Shown: positions 46,001 to 56,531 of the stretch, piece by piece
Layout of the letters: every line of letters begins with the position of its first letter
How positions within the stretch are numbered: the first letter of the stretch is position 1
NCBI GenBank assembly: GCA_001606155.1
Contig: LODT01000022.1
Coordinates: 806,001 to 870,000, forward strand
DNA: 64,000 nt
Source: Tieghemostelium lacteum
Lineage: Eukaryota > Evosea > Eumycetozoa > Dictyosteliales > Raperosteliaceae
Reading direction: 5' to 3'
The notes under the pieces: model-generated
The model's input: the letters and a program-made list of their open reading frames with translations, nothing else
Databases searched by the model: none
What the model was told of the DNA's origin: nothing
Program-made: the position numbers and the translations under genes

Positions 46001-47419
46001 AAAGATTGTCCATTCAATGAGTTTTGTAAGAGAGATGGCGTAAAAGGAGGTAAAGATGAATGGTATGGATCATCTTCTGACTCTGACTGGGATAATGATG
46101 ACTGGGATAAACACGGTAAAGGTAAATGGTTCCCAAGAGGTAAGTGTGTACCCAAACCACTACCCCCACCACCTGAACCATGTAATGAAGACTATGAATG
46201 TAAATTCGGATTCTGGTGTAAAGACAAACATAGAAGACACTCAGCATTTGACTCTGATGTAGACTCATCACATTCTGATAGCTCTAGTTCCGATTCTGAT
46301 AATGAAGGTTGGAATTGGGGTAGAGAAGATGAACATTACAGAGGTATGTGTGTACCAGGTGTAAGACCACCTCCAAAAGGTTGTCTTCATGACTGGGAAT
46401 GTCAAAGAGGCTATGAATGTAAACCAAATTGGCAAGGTGTAGGTCAATGTGTAAAGAAGAGACCCCATGAAGAACCAAGACCAACCAGACCACCCAAGAA
46501 ATGTCAACCAAATCACCATGATTGTCCAGTAGGATTCGTATGTGAACAGGATCCATCTTTAGGATCTGGTGTTTGTGTACCAGTTAGACCACCACCACCT
46601 GAACAATGTAAATGGTTGAAATGTCCAATGGGCTACAAGTGTCTCAGAGAATTCGGTGAAGAGACCTGTAAACCAATTGACAATGGCTTAGATGAATGTA
46701 GATTCAAACAATGTCCACCAGGCTTCGGTTGTATTATAAATGATTGGGGTAAATCACAATGTGTACCACAAAATCCAACTGGAGATCCACCTATTAAAGG
46801 TGAACGTCAATATTGTAATACAATAGTTTGTCCACCTGGTTTTTTCTGTATTAACGATCCAGACCGTTCCTACTGTACTTGGCCTCATGGAGGTGCTGAA
46901 TCTCCTCAAACTTGTGCAACCCTAGTTTGTCCACCTGGTTATGTCTGTATTGACGATCCAAGCGGTGCCTACTGTACTTGGCCTCATTCAGGTGCTGAAT
47001 CTCCTCAAACTTGTGCAACCCTAGTTTGTCCACCTGGTTATGTCTGTATTGATGATCCAAGCGGTGCCTACTGTACTTGGCCCCATTCAGGTGTTGAATC
47101 TCCTAAAACTTGTGCAACCCTAGTTTGTCCACCTGGCTTTATCTGTATTGACGATCCAAGTGGTGCCTACTGTGTTTTGCCCCCTTCTAACCCTCTCTCT
47201 CCAGTTAGTGGCTCTCCTAAAACTTGTGCAACTCTAACTTGTCCACCTAGTTATAACTGTATTGAAGATTCAAGCGGTGCATACTGTATTGAGCCCCATT
47301 CTAACGTTTTTGCAAATTTAAATAGTCAAACTAAGCCAACTTGTGCAACTCTAGTTTGTCCACCTGGTTATGTCTGTGTTTACGATGATGAAGGTGACTT
47401 CTGTGCTTGGCCCCATTAA
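43064..47419 (+). CDS. Large secreted Cys-rich matrix/spore-coat-like protein with 11-residue repeats
   Basis: Exons 43064..43127, 43193..43647 and 43739..47419 join in frame for 1,399 residues. A signal peptide (KGVLWLAILLILPTIALAG) is followed by Cys modules of two types. One is follistatin-like (CDTVTCPSGYECYEDDGHC; CATLVCPPGYVCIDDPSGAY with C-TWPH, six near-identical copies at the end). The other is C.SD.DC....YC (CRSDRDCGVDQYC, CWSDKDCPSGQYC, CSSDKDCPFNEFC). Between them are 32 copies of an 11-residue unit (ESIPWTNIEGH/ESRPWSDIEDQ) in blocks of 16, 10, 2 and 4, plus Ser/Asp runs. Follistatin-like repeats of this kind occur in Dictyostelium spore coat proteins, so an extracellular matrix, stalk or spore wall role is likely. 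The Ser-Asp runs could be phosphorylated or bind calcium. Not assignable to one named gene. Confidence 0.9.
44390..45859 (+). repeat. 33-bp coding minisatellite, 32 copies in four blocks
   Basis: Blocks at 44390-44914 (16 units), 45008-45334 (10), 45428-45490 (2) and 45731-45859 (4) encode the unit ESIPWTNIEGH and variants. Each unit holds CCATGG and many hold TCTAGA. Blocks 1 and 2 sit inside a larger duplicated module beginning CRSDRDCGVDQYC and ending KGRPDWGVCKDKPH, so there is higher-order repetition. All three forward frames and one reverse frame stay open across block 1. Confidence 0.95.
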
Positions 47420-47850
47420 ACTTTCAAAATATAACTTTCTTTAAATAATATAAAATCATTATAAAAATAATTAATTCTCACCACTTTAACAATCTTGAAG
47501 CAAAAAGCTAACTAAACAAAGAAAAATTTATAAATATAAATAAATAAAAATAATAAAATATAATTTTACTCAAAATATAAGACTTGTATTTTATTTATTT
47601 TAAAATTTTTTATTCATTTTGACACCAGAATGTATTGATAAATACTATAAAAATACCATCTATACTAGATTATCAAAATCTACTAGTTGTGCGAGTAATC
47701 AGTCCATTTTAATATGTAGTTAATCTTTATAAAAAGTAATCTTAAATAAATTTAATATTGAAATTGATTTCTATTATTTAATATTTTATTTGAAAAACAC
47801 ATGTTAAAAAGTGTAAATAATTTTGGATTGGGGGGGAAGTGAGAATGAAT
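47420..47850. other. Intergenic region including a duplicated gene fragment
   Basis: 431 bp between the Cys-rich gene and the left MRH-like gene, converging. From 47624 on it is the left arm of the inverted duplication. Confidence 0.5.
47624..47723 (+). pseudogene. Duplicated 3' fragment of the neighbour secreted-protein gene
   Basis: These 100 bp encode PECIDKYYKNTIYTRLSKST and SCASNQSILICS before a stop, identical but for one residue to the last 32 residues of the gene at 51504-52355. It has no start or upstream part: it was carried along when the right arm was copied and inverted. Confidence 0.9.
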
Positions 47851-48339
47851 TTAGAGAGCAGTACCACATGCACTTGGTCCTGAAAGTGTGAATTCATATT
47901 GATTGGAGTTGGTTGGTGATACTCCTGCACTTGTAAGAGCTGGAACAGATCTGTTTGGTGCACAACTTAATTTAACTTTAACAACTCTTTGAAGGTAACT
48001 GTTATCAAAATAGGTAACATATGCACCTGATCCTGCTGGTGAAAGTGATGAAAATTGACCAGATGAAACTTGTGCAAGTGATTCAGAGTATTTGCAAGCA
48101 GACATTCCAGTTGAACCATCCCAACTTGCACATCCATAAGCAGTTTGACAAACATTGATCATACCTTGTTCATATCCAAATGACCAGAAATATCCACTTG
48201 GATTATAACTTCCAAATGATGTAAAGTTATATGAATAACCATCAGCAACAAATGAACAACTTGAAAGTGAAGTTTGACAACTAATCATTCCAATGAACAA
48301 TGAAAGAACTGTAACAACTGTAATTTTTGATTTTGACAT
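47851..48339 (-). CDS. Small secreted MRH-like protein, copy 1
   Basis: One exon encodes 162 residues. A signal peptide (ITVVTVLSLFIGMISCQ) precedes a Cys-containing beta-rich domain: CSFVADGYSYNFTSFGSYNP, YFWSFGYEQGMINVCQTAYG, then VTYFDNSYLQRVVKVKLSCA and FTLSGPSACGTAL. The spaced Cys pairs, the F.YN..S.G.Y opening and the K.KL.C strand recall the mannose-6-phosphate receptor homology/Atg27-type fold, but key sugar-binding residues cannot be assigned by eye. It probably acts in the lumen or is secreted. It differs from copy 2 (50888-51376) by two residues (K/I at position 5, S/A at about 78). It is a member of a pair made by recent inverted duplication. Function unknown. Confidence 0.85.
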   Translation of the reverse strand: MSKSKITVVTVLSLFIGMISCQTSLSSCSFVADGYSYNFTSFGSYNPSGYFWSFGYEQGMINVCQTAYGCASWDGSTGMSACKYSESLAQVSSGQFSSLSPAGSGAYVTYFDNSYLQRVVKVKLSCAPNRSVPALTSAGVSPTNSNQYEFTLSGPSACGTAL

Positions 48340-48738
48340 TTTAATATATTTATATTTAATTTGAAATGCTATTATTATTATTAATATTATTATTATATTT
48401 AATATTTAATTAATTAATGAATGAATAATTCAAGGTCTTCTGAAATTATTTTATACTTGTTTGAATTTGAGATTATATCGAGGTTTTTCATTTCGAAGTT
48501 TCCCTCATTTTACAAAATTTGTAAACTAAAAATATCTCACTTGATATTGCGAGATCTTTGAGAATATGATACAATAGAAGTATATCATTAAGATAGATGA
48601 TTTATGTCTCAGAAGTTTCTATTTGAGTAATTGTTTAAAATATGTTTTGAAGTGTTTAAAGAATGAAAAATATAGATGAGTTTTTGTATGTTTTTTCAAA
48701 TTTTTTTGAATTTTTGAAATTCAACGCCAACAAAGAGG

Positions 48739-50110
48739 ATGAGTAATCCACCACCAAACAATAGTAATAGCAAGCCTATAGCAAGGCTAAAGACTATAAG
48801 ACAGAAACCAGATTTAAATACTATAACACCACAACCAAATATAAAACCAAAAAAAGAATTTGCACCAAATATACCACAAAGAAGAAAGAAAGAGTTAGTT
48901 TTTTTTTTGAGATAAATATCAATGTTATCAAATAATAGATATTAATATATATATATAATAATATTACAGTGAAAATCCATTAAACTCACTTTTAACAGGG
49001 CAAATTACAGATTTAATAAACCATTCATTAACAAATATAGGACAAACAGAACAACCAAGATCCAATACAGGACCTAAATTCAGACCAAACTTTCAAAATA
49101 ATCGTAAAAAGATACAAGCACCATCACTAAATTTTCAAAATGCACCACCTCTGATAGACACTAGAGACAATAATGAAGGTTTTAGTACAGTGACTGAGGA
49201 TTCAAATTCCAATCAAAAATTAGATAAGATTGATAATGAGTTTTTGAATCAACTGTTTCATGAGATGGAAATTGATCCTATGCAACCACTTCATCCTACA
49301 CATTTACCTCTAGTCGATCCCAGAAAAGTTATGAAAGAATATTCATTAGCAGATGCAAAATCAGATATCAGTAAGAAGAAAAAGGAATTGGAGACAAAGA
49401 TTCTCAATGGTGAACTTTCTGATGCCTCTAATTTCTCAATTGTCGAAAATACTGGTGAAACTGTACTGACAGGTAGCAGAAAGAAAGCTATTGAGCCTAT
49501 CAGACCATTCTATAATGACGGTGTATTTTTAAACGATAATAATTTATTTTTCTTACAATTACCAGTATCATTACCTTCCTACAAAACTAAACCTAATTAC
49601 AATCATCCTTTACCTATACCACCAGTGAATAAACCTCCACCAGTTAATAAACCTCAACAACAGCAACAACAACCAAATAATAACATTGACCCAATTAATA
49701 TAGATTCTGAGAAAGATCAAAACAAAGATACAGTAGATGGTGAAGAAAACTATCATTTAAATCCAAAATCATTTGTACCTATGGTGTATCCAGGTGAATT
49801 TCCAAATACTCTAAAATCATTGCCTTCTGGTAAAATGGGTACTTTGAAAATCTATAAATCTGGTAAAACTATTTTAACTATTGGCAGTGTTCAGTATGAT
49901 GTCTCTGCATCAGATAAGCTTAAATTTCTAGAGGAAGTTAAATGTTTTACTCCTGAACCTCATGTAACTGTTGATGCTCAACAATTGAAGGATCCAAAAT
50001 ATATCCCAGGAATTGAAACTAAGAGACCAACTTGTTATACACTCGGTATACCTTCACAACATTTAGTTGCTGCACCAATTCTGAGTAAACAACTTAATAA
50101 AACAAAATAA
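48739..50110 (+). CDS. polr3d: RNA polymerase III subunit RPC4
   Basis: Exons 48739..48893 and 48970..50110 join as RRKK|DENPLN, giving 431 residues. The N-terminus carries the RPC4 signature FAPNIPQRRKK (K/R-rich, binds near the Pol III RPC5 partner). The C-terminal half has the conserved beta domain: NDNNLFFLQLPVSLP, GKMGTLKIYKSGKTILTIG and YDVSASDKLKFLEEVKCF. RPC4 with RPC5 forms the TFIIF-like heterodimer of Pol III that helps initiation, termination and re-initiation on tRNA and 5S genes. A Gln/Asn/Pro-rich linker lies in the middle. The gene sits wholly inside the spacer of the inverted duplication and was not itself copied. Confidence 0.93.
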
Positions 50111-50887
50111 TATTCCCACCCCAAACTATATTTAATGGGATTGTATACTTTAATTATCATCAACTTATTTATTCTAGATGATTTAGAATCCCAATAATAT
50201 TGGTCAACATAACTGTGACGATGATTTAAAACACAATTGGGTTGGGGTGATTCAGGTAGTATTTGGAAAAGCCAATTAATTCATTTTGTCCCCAAAGAAA
50301 GTATGAAATTATTGTGATTTTGTCATTTTTAAGATTAAAACCACAATTGATAATGCGTGATGGTGTTATTAGAACATTTGGATTTATTCATTTTTAATTG
50401 GTATTCAATGTTAGTGTAAATTAAATTGTAGACCTATTATATGACTACAAAACACTTCAATGTTTAAATATTCAATGGATGGCAGTTTAATTTGTTGAAT
50501 TTAATTCTTATATAACAAGTCTTTTCAAGTTTAGTAAACTAAAGACTAAAAAATAGGTATCATTAGGATATTTCACAACACTCTTAATCTCAATTAGAAA
50601 AAATATTAATTTTATGATATCTTAAAATCATACATTTTAACATCTATTCAAATGAATCATATTCTCAAAGATCTCGCAAAATCAAGTGAGATATTTTTAG
50701 TTTTACAAATTTTGTAAAATGAGGGAAACTTCGAAATGAAAAACCTCGATATAATCTCAAATTCAAACAAGTATAAAATAATTTCAGAAGAACTTGAATT
50801 ATTCATTCATTAATTAATTATATATTAAATTTAATATTAATAATAATAATAATAATAGCATTTCAAATTAAATATAAATATATTAAA
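50111..50887. other. Intergenic region partly in the right duplication arm
   Basis: 777 bp downstream of RPC4. From 50656 it is the promoter half of the right arm, containing the same sequence as 48340-48570 in reverse. The part at 50111-50655 shows nothing coding. Confidence 0.5.
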
Positions 50888-51603
50888 ATGTCAAAATCAA
50901 TAATTACAGTTGTTACAGTTCTTTCATTGTTCATTGGAATGATTAGTTGTCAAACTTCACTTTCAAGTTGTTCATTTGTTGCTGATGGTTATTCATATAA
51001 CTTTACATCATTTGGAAGTTATAATCCAAGTGGATATTTCTGGTCATTTGGATATGAACAAGGTATGATCAATGTTTGTCAAACTGCTTATGGATGTGCA
51101 AGTTGGGATGGTTCAACTGGAATGGCTGCTTGCAAATACTCTGAATCACTTGCACAAGTTTCATCTGGTCAATTTTCATCACTTTCACCAGCAGGATCAG
51201 GTGCATATGTTACCTATTTTGATAACAGTTACCTTCAAAGAGTTGTTAAAGTTAAATTAAGTTGTGCACCAAACAGATCTGTTCCAGCTCTTACAAGTGC
51301 AGGAGTATCACCAACCAACTCCAATCAATATGAATTCACACTTTCAGGACCAAGTGCATGTGGTACTGCTCTCTAAATTCATTCTCACTTCCCCCCCAAT
51401 CCAAAATTATTTACACTTTTTAACATGTGTTTTTCAAATAAAATATTAAATAATAGAAATCAATTTCAATATTAAATTTATTTAAGATTACTTTTTATAA
51501 AGATTAACTACATATTAAAATGGACTGATTACTCGCACAACTAGTAGATTTTGATAATCTAGTATAGGTGGTATTTTTATAGTATTTATCAATACATTCT
51601 GGT
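50656..51603. repeat. Right arm of a ~948-bp inverted duplication (probable parent)
   Basis: Matches the left arm in reverse orientation. It is continuous with the intact gene at 51504-52355, whose end it contains, so the right arm is likely the source and the left arm the copy. Confidence 0.95.
50888..51376 (+). CDS. Small secreted MRH-like protein, copy 2
   Basis: One exon encodes 162 residues, almost identical to the protein at 47851-48339. The same signal peptide, Cys pattern and conserved opening CSFVADGYSYNFTSFGSYNP are present. The gene has a TATTAAAATG start with AT-rich 5' sequence, and the promoter half of the arm is duplicated as well, so both copies should be expressed in the same cells. 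It converges on the secreted Cys-rich gene at 51504, with only 127 bp between stops. Confidence 0.87.
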   Translation: MSKSIITVVTVLSLFIGMISCQTSLSSCSFVADGYSYNFTSFGSYNPSGYFWSFGYEQGMINVCQTAYGCASWDGSTGMAACKYSESLAQVSSGQFSSLSPAGSGAYVTYFDNSYLQRVVKVKLSCAPNRSVPALTSAGVSPTNSNQYEFTLSGPSACGTAL

Positions 51604-52355
51604 ATCCATGGAGACTGACTATTTGAGCTATCTGTTCCTGAACTTGCTGAATTCCCAGAGTTACCAGAGTTACTTCCGGTTCCAGAGTTACCAGAATTTC
51701 CAGAAGAGCTAGCAGAATTAGCTCCTGTACCAGAGCTACCAATACTACCAGAGGCACTTACTGTTCCAGAGTTACCAGAAGAAGTAGACATTCTATTATA
51801 AAAACCACTTCCACCAGTACCACTTGCAGTACCAGAGAATGCAGATGAGACTGAATCGTAAAAATTCTTTTGAGTCAGATAAGTTTCATTACATGTTTCA
51901 TATTGCCAGTCACCAACATATCCAGCCTCATCAGTAAAGCAAGTGTTTAAAATTCTGGTAACAGCCAAAACGGGTTCTACATTAGTTTCACAATCCCCAA
52001 AAGTAACAACAGAGGTAGTTTCTGGTGGAATTACAATTTTTGAAGTACAGTTTAGTGTAGTATCTTTCTCATAACATTGATTCATTATAGTATTAGTTTG
52101 ATTATTCATATAATGTAGACAGTTCTTGTCGTGGTATGCCATTTGAGATATAACATTTTTCTCATAGTCACAATAGAATTTACTAAAGAACTCTGGTGAG
52201 CATTCACCTTCTTGAATAGAATATATATTGGATATTTCACCGCCACATCTTTTTCCACCATATTGGTAGGTATAGAAATTGACATAGTCACCTAAAATAC
52301 TTTGGATGCACACCATAACAAAGACAGCTAAAACAACATTATTGGAGTACTGCAT
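51504..52355 (-). CDS. Secreted Cys-rich protein with Ser/Gly/Asn linker, unknown family
   Basis: One exon encodes 283 residues from MQYSNN (the earlier TTG at 52376 is not used). A signal peptide (NVVLAVFVMVCIQSILG) leads into a Cys-rich domain (about residues 20-160) with paired Cys: KRCGGEIS, GECSPEFFSKFYCDYE, KNCLHYM, NQCYEKDTTLNC, FGDCETN, LNTCFTD, YETCNETYL. A Ser/Gly/Asn/Thr-rich linker of about 90 residues follows and then a short Cys tail (PECIDKYYKN, SCASNQSILIC). This layout, an N-terminal Cys domain plus glycosylatable linker, is frequent among dictyostelid secreted or cell-surface proteins. I cannot place it in a named family. Its last 32 codons are duplicated at 47624-47723. Confidence 0.8.
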   Translation of the reverse strand: MQYSNNVVLAVFVMVCIQSILGDYVNFYTYQYGGKRCGGEISNIYSIQEGECSPEFFSKFYCDYEKNVISQMAYHDKNCLHYMNNQTNTIMNQCYEKDTTLNCTSKIVIPPETTSVVTFGDCETNVEPVLAVTRILNTCFTDEAGYVGDWQYETCNETYLTQKNFYDSVSSAFSGTASGTGGSGFYNRMSTSSGNSGTVSASGSIGSSGTGANSASSSGNSGNSGTGSNSGNSGNSASSGTDSSNSQSPWIPECIDKYYKNTTYTRLSKSTSCASNQSILICS

Positions 52356-52764
52356 TCTTATATTATCACTAAACAATGAGTATTTAAATAGAGTTTAAAT
52401 ACTCTCAATATTTCTTCAATCATTCTGTTACTGTTTAAATTTCCCAGCATGTTTAAATTCCAGTTCCATTTAAAACATTCGATTTGAATTTTGGAAATAG
52501 AATTATAAAAAACAGATTTTAGATAATTTACTAAACATGTTCCATTTACGAGCTATTTTTAAAGTACTTTAGTATTGTAATTTAATTTGGAATGGGTTGA
52601 TTGGTTAAGATGGTTAAGATTGGTTTTTTGAGTAGTAAGAGGAGGGAAGGGGAAGATGGTGGATTTTTTTTTAATTTTTTTTTTATTTTTTTGATTTTGT
52701 GAGGAACAGGATATAGAGTTGTCATATTTTTCTAATAAAGAGATCTAATCAACAATATAGAAAA
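52356..52764. promoter_or_regulatory. Divergent promoter region upstream of NDUFS4
   Basis: 409 bp between divergent genes. It holds palindrome-like GAGTTTAAATACTC (about 52391), a purine-rich tract AGGAGGGAAGGGGAAGATGG near 52640, and T-runs. Nothing coding is seen. Confidence 0.45.
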
Positions 52765-53370
52765 ATGTTCAGACAACTATTAAAAGTCAATATTGGTGGT
52801 GTTTTAAAAAATAATGTTGGAAACTATAGATACTTTAATCAAAGTAGATTCTATTCGACCAATACAGTAGATATTAAAAAAGATGATTTAGAAACCGGTT
52901 TTCATCAATCATCAGAAGATATCAATCAACAGAGAATTAAAAACTTTATCAATGGTCTAAATGTTAAAGGAAAGAGTGTAAACATTTACAGACCATCTAG
53001 AAACACAATGCAAACTGGTACTATGAGAACTAATAAATGGGTTGTCGAATTACCATTCAACGAGAAATGGCATGATAGATTAATGGGTTGGTGGGCTTCA
53101 AAAGAAACTCTCAATCAATTAAATTTAACTTTTAAATCTGAAATGGACGCTGTTGCATATTGTAAAGAAATGGGTATGAATATATTATAACACACCCTCT
53201 TTATTGATTACATATTAATTCACTTATTAACACCATCTTTTATAACAGGATTAAACTATAATGTAATTGAAGAAGATGTTGTTTTAAAGAAGAAAAAGAG
53301 ATATGGTTATCGTTTTAGATACAGAGGTGAATTAGAAACTGAAAAGAATGATGACACTAAAATCAACTAA
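52765..53370 (+). CDS. ndufs4: NADH:ubiquinone oxidoreductase subunit NDUFS4 (18 kDa)
   Basis: Exons 52765..53173 and 53249..53370 join as MG|LNYNVIEED, giving 176 residues. The N-terminus (MFRQLLKVNIGGVLKNN ... YFNQSRFYST) is basic and lacks acid, so is a mitochondrial presequence. The conserved ETC_C1_NDUFS4 domain follows: VNIYRPSRNTMQTGTM, KWVVELPFNEKWHDRLMGWW and the C-terminal KRYGYRFRYRG. This accessory subunit sits at the base of the complex I peripheral arm near the N module and stabilises it. Length matches human (175). Nothing is odd. Confidence 0.95.
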
Positions 53371-53596
53371 AATTCTCATCTCCTTTATATATAATAATAT
53401 AATTTTAATAAATATGATACATTACAAAATTAATTGAAATCACCACACATTTACACATAATACTCATTGATATTTTTCAGATAAAAAAATAGATAATAAT
53501 AACATGTTTTGAAAAATTATATTGTCACAAAACAAATATAAATAGATAGATTCTTATTTTCATATTTAATTATATTTATTTTTTAGAATCCTACAT

Positions 53597-54263
53597 TTAT
53601 TCTCCCTTTTGTCTGTTTTGGTTAAAAGATTATAAAAAAAGAAAAAAAAGATTAGTATTTTGATGATGAGATAAAAAAAATTTTTACGAATGAAACACAT
53701 ACCTTAATCTGCAACCTGGAGTGATACGAGCTTTACCACCAGTTGGTTGAGCAATAATGGTTGAACATGAACTGCATAAAACGACGTTTTGGGCGTGGGA
53801 GAAAACGGTGGTAATGGTACGACAACCGTGGCAGTTAATATCGACAAAAGAAGAGTTTGGGGATTGAACTAATCTCTTTAATTTGTGTTTACGTTTTTCG
53901 GAATCGATTGATGGATGGAGTAAATCACCACGTTCTTTGGCCTATTAAATATAACAACAAATATTTGAATTAATATAATTCTCTTTAAAAAGTAATTATT
54001 ATGCCATTTCATTCATTGTTCACTGTCTAAATGATTACCACCAAATATCTAATTATCCCTCTTTTTTTTTTTTGAGAATGTATATCTAGAAAATAATCAT
54101 CCAATTATATCATTATCTGTTATTCATTTTCAAAAATATGTGATTTTAATGTTTTTACTGTATATTTTGATTGTGGTGTGATATTTGTTTTTTTGCAGCA
54201 GTGAAATTAAATGTACATTGTGGCACAATGAAATGAAAATGTCAAATAAAGATAGTATACCAT
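53597..54263 (-). CDS. rps27: Ribosomal protein eS27
   Basis: Three exons on the minus strand (54261..54263, 53703..53941, 53597..53612) give 85 residues, the usual eS27 length of 84-85. The first exon holds only the ATG, followed by donor GTATAC and a 319-bp intron. Exon 2 encodes [20 protein letters not shown] through the C4 zinc motif (INCHGCRT and [10 protein letters not shown]) to ITPGCRLR; exon 3 supplies QKGE. The cap-side region CGACCCTTTCAG just upstream is pyrimidine-rich like ribosomal-protein TOP starts. eS27 is a 40S platform component. Codon use is biased to C-ending optimal codons, as expected. Confidence 0.93.
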
Positions 54264-54606
54264 TGTGTATTATGTGTGAGTGCTAAAAAACTGAAAGGGT
54301 CGAACAAAAAAAAAAAAATTTTTTCATAAGACCGAAAAAAAAAAATCAAAAGAAAACGTAACCTTTTTTACAAAATTTTTACACAAATTCATTTTTTTTG
54401 TACTTTTTTTAATATCTTTATTTGGAAGCTTCATTTCCAAATAAATTAAACAATGTTTATTGAGACCTATTTAAAGAATTTAATTTTTAAAATGAAAATT
54501 GTATTCTTTGAAAAATAATAAATAAAGCACTAGAATTTCTTATTTTAGGACTTTGAAGGAAAGTTTTTTTTTATTTGAAATTAGAGGTAGGGAGTTGATA
54601 CATTTA
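54264..54606. other. Intergenic region, nothing recognised
   Basis: 343 bp of AT-rich DNA upstream of eS27 and downstream of the SRP receptor gene. The eS27 promoter must lie here. No coding sequence is seen. Confidence 0.5.
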
Positions 54607-56531
54607 TTAGGAAAGTAAGGATTTAACGACACTCTTTACATTCATTCTTTTAAGATCAGTATAGTTTTGTCCAGTACCCAAGAAAAGGATTGGGTGACCA
54701 GTTGAATAGACCATTGAGATGGCAGCACCTACTTTATCATCTATGGTATCGAATTTTGTGAGAATGATACCATCGATTGTACGTACATTTTGAGATGTGG
54801 TATTGGCCAATAATGAGAGTGATTTAGAAAATGTTGTGAGTTGATCAACACCATCATTACCTACTAGAGCCTCGCCTACAAAAAGTACCAAATCAACATT
54901 ATTTTGGTTTACTAATTTACTGAGAGCTTTCATTAATGGTTCATTATGTTGCATTCTACCAGTGGTATCAATGAGAACTACATCATGTTGAGTTGAACGT
55001 GCGTATTCAATTGCATCACCTGCGATATTGGCAGCATCTTGACCATAACCTCTTTCATAGAGTTCACAACCTAAACGTTCTGCGTGAGTTTTGAGTTGTT
55101 CCACAGCACCTGATCTGAAGGTATCACAAGCAGCCATCATAACCTTGTTACCATTAGCAGTCAACCAATAGCAAATCTTTGCAAGATTGGTACTCTTTCC
55201 TACACCATTAACACCAGAGAACACTATAGTATAAGGACGTTTACCTTTAACATTTTGAATCTCTCTCAAGATATCAATATTCTTCTTTGGTGTTAGAATA
55301 CGGGTGATAACCTCTTCCATATTCTGTTTGATAATTGAATTGATTCCTTGAAAAGTAGAGAGTTTCTTTCCAACTAATGAGGCACCAATAGAATCTACTA
55401 ACTTCTCTGCAATATCCAAAGCTACATTCTTCTTGATTAAATGGTTTTTAAAGTCTTGTAAAACAGTTGACAACTCCTCTTTTGTGATTACCTTGTTACC
55501 TGTTAACATATTAAAGTATTTCATAAACCCAGTTGCTGGTTTATCTTCAGTCAGATCTTCGTCATCTGAACTCAACTCTTCATCGATATTAAACTTTTTA
55601 ATCTTAATCTGTTCTTTCAGAGTAGATGTCCCTTTATTACCATTGCTTTTGGAACGGTCTAAAAGAAGCTGCTCCTTCTTTGATGTTTTGTCATCCCAAA
55701 CTCTATCCTCTTTCTGATTTGAAGTTTTGTCCTTTTTAGTTGAGGTTTTTTCTTTTTTCTGGTAACCTGATGGTTTATTGGGTGTATTGTTCTTTTTCTT
55801 TATAGGCAATCCATTGAATGACATACCTTCAAACTCCTTATTCAAGTCATTATCACCTTCTTGAGCACCATTGTTATTAGACTGATCATCCTCATCGTCA
55901 TCATCACTGCTGGTATCACTCAACACTCTATTAGCCTTCTTTTGTTGAGCTTCATCTCTCTTCTTTTGATTTTTCTTGTAGGTACCATCTTTCTTCTCCT
56001 TTTCAATCTGTTGTTCAATAGTCATTTTACCCTTCTCAGTCTTATCAAAAGTTCTAGGTTGATTACCTTGATTTTGTTTTGACCTGATTTCAACTTTCTC
56101 TAAATAAACTTCAAATTTAAAGTCTTTGAATTTGTCAACTACAATTGAGTCAGCAGAGTTCTTTATACTGACTAATATATCCTTATAAGTGGATATAAAC
56201 TTCTTTTTAATAACCAATAATAGTTCGTCAATGTACATTAATGTAATGAATTTCTGGTATACAGCCTAATTGTATTTGATCTAATTGGTTAAAATATATC
56301 AATATACCTATAAAAATGATAAAGGATACATACAATAAATATCAAATCAAATTCATTTGCAAATGTCCATTTTAGTGAATAGTTTTCATATTGGAAAGAG
56401 TTATCAGCACTTCTCTCCTCAAGTAGTACTTTTTTAATGAGTGTATTAATTGGTGACCCTTTTAGTTTGGCCAATTCAATGGACCATAAAACAATACCAC
56501 CTTTTGTTAAAATTGTGAAATTATCTAACAT
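54607..56531 (-). CDS. srpra: Signal recognition particle receptor alpha subunit
   Basis: Exons 56334..56531 and 54607..56265 join as EFDLIFI|AVYQKF, giving 618 residues. The N-terminal SRX longin domain ([48 protein letters not shown]) binds SRbeta on the ER membrane. A charged Lys/Glu/Asp linker (about 130-310) follows, then the NG domain: N helices and GTPase motifs G1 [17 protein letters not shown]2-like [19 protein letters not shown]3 [10 protein letters not shown]4 [18 protein letters not shown] and the closing [18 protein letters not shown]. This is the SRP GTPase that docks ribosome-SRP complexes to the ER. Length fits human SRPRA (638). Nothing is odd. Confidence 0.95.

Larger units (their letters stand above)
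47624..48570. repeat. Left arm of a ~948-bp inverted duplication
   Basis: Reverse complement of 50656-51603 with only scattered differences, covering a whole MRH-like gene, its promoter and a 100-bp piece of the next gene. Homology starts at ACCAGAATG (47624) and stops after GAGAATATGAT (48570). Confidence 0.95.

Noticed and set aside
48340-48738. Possible mobile element creating the inverted duplication
   Set aside because: No transposase, terminal repeat or target-site duplication at the arm ends; a copy-and-invert repair event is simpler.
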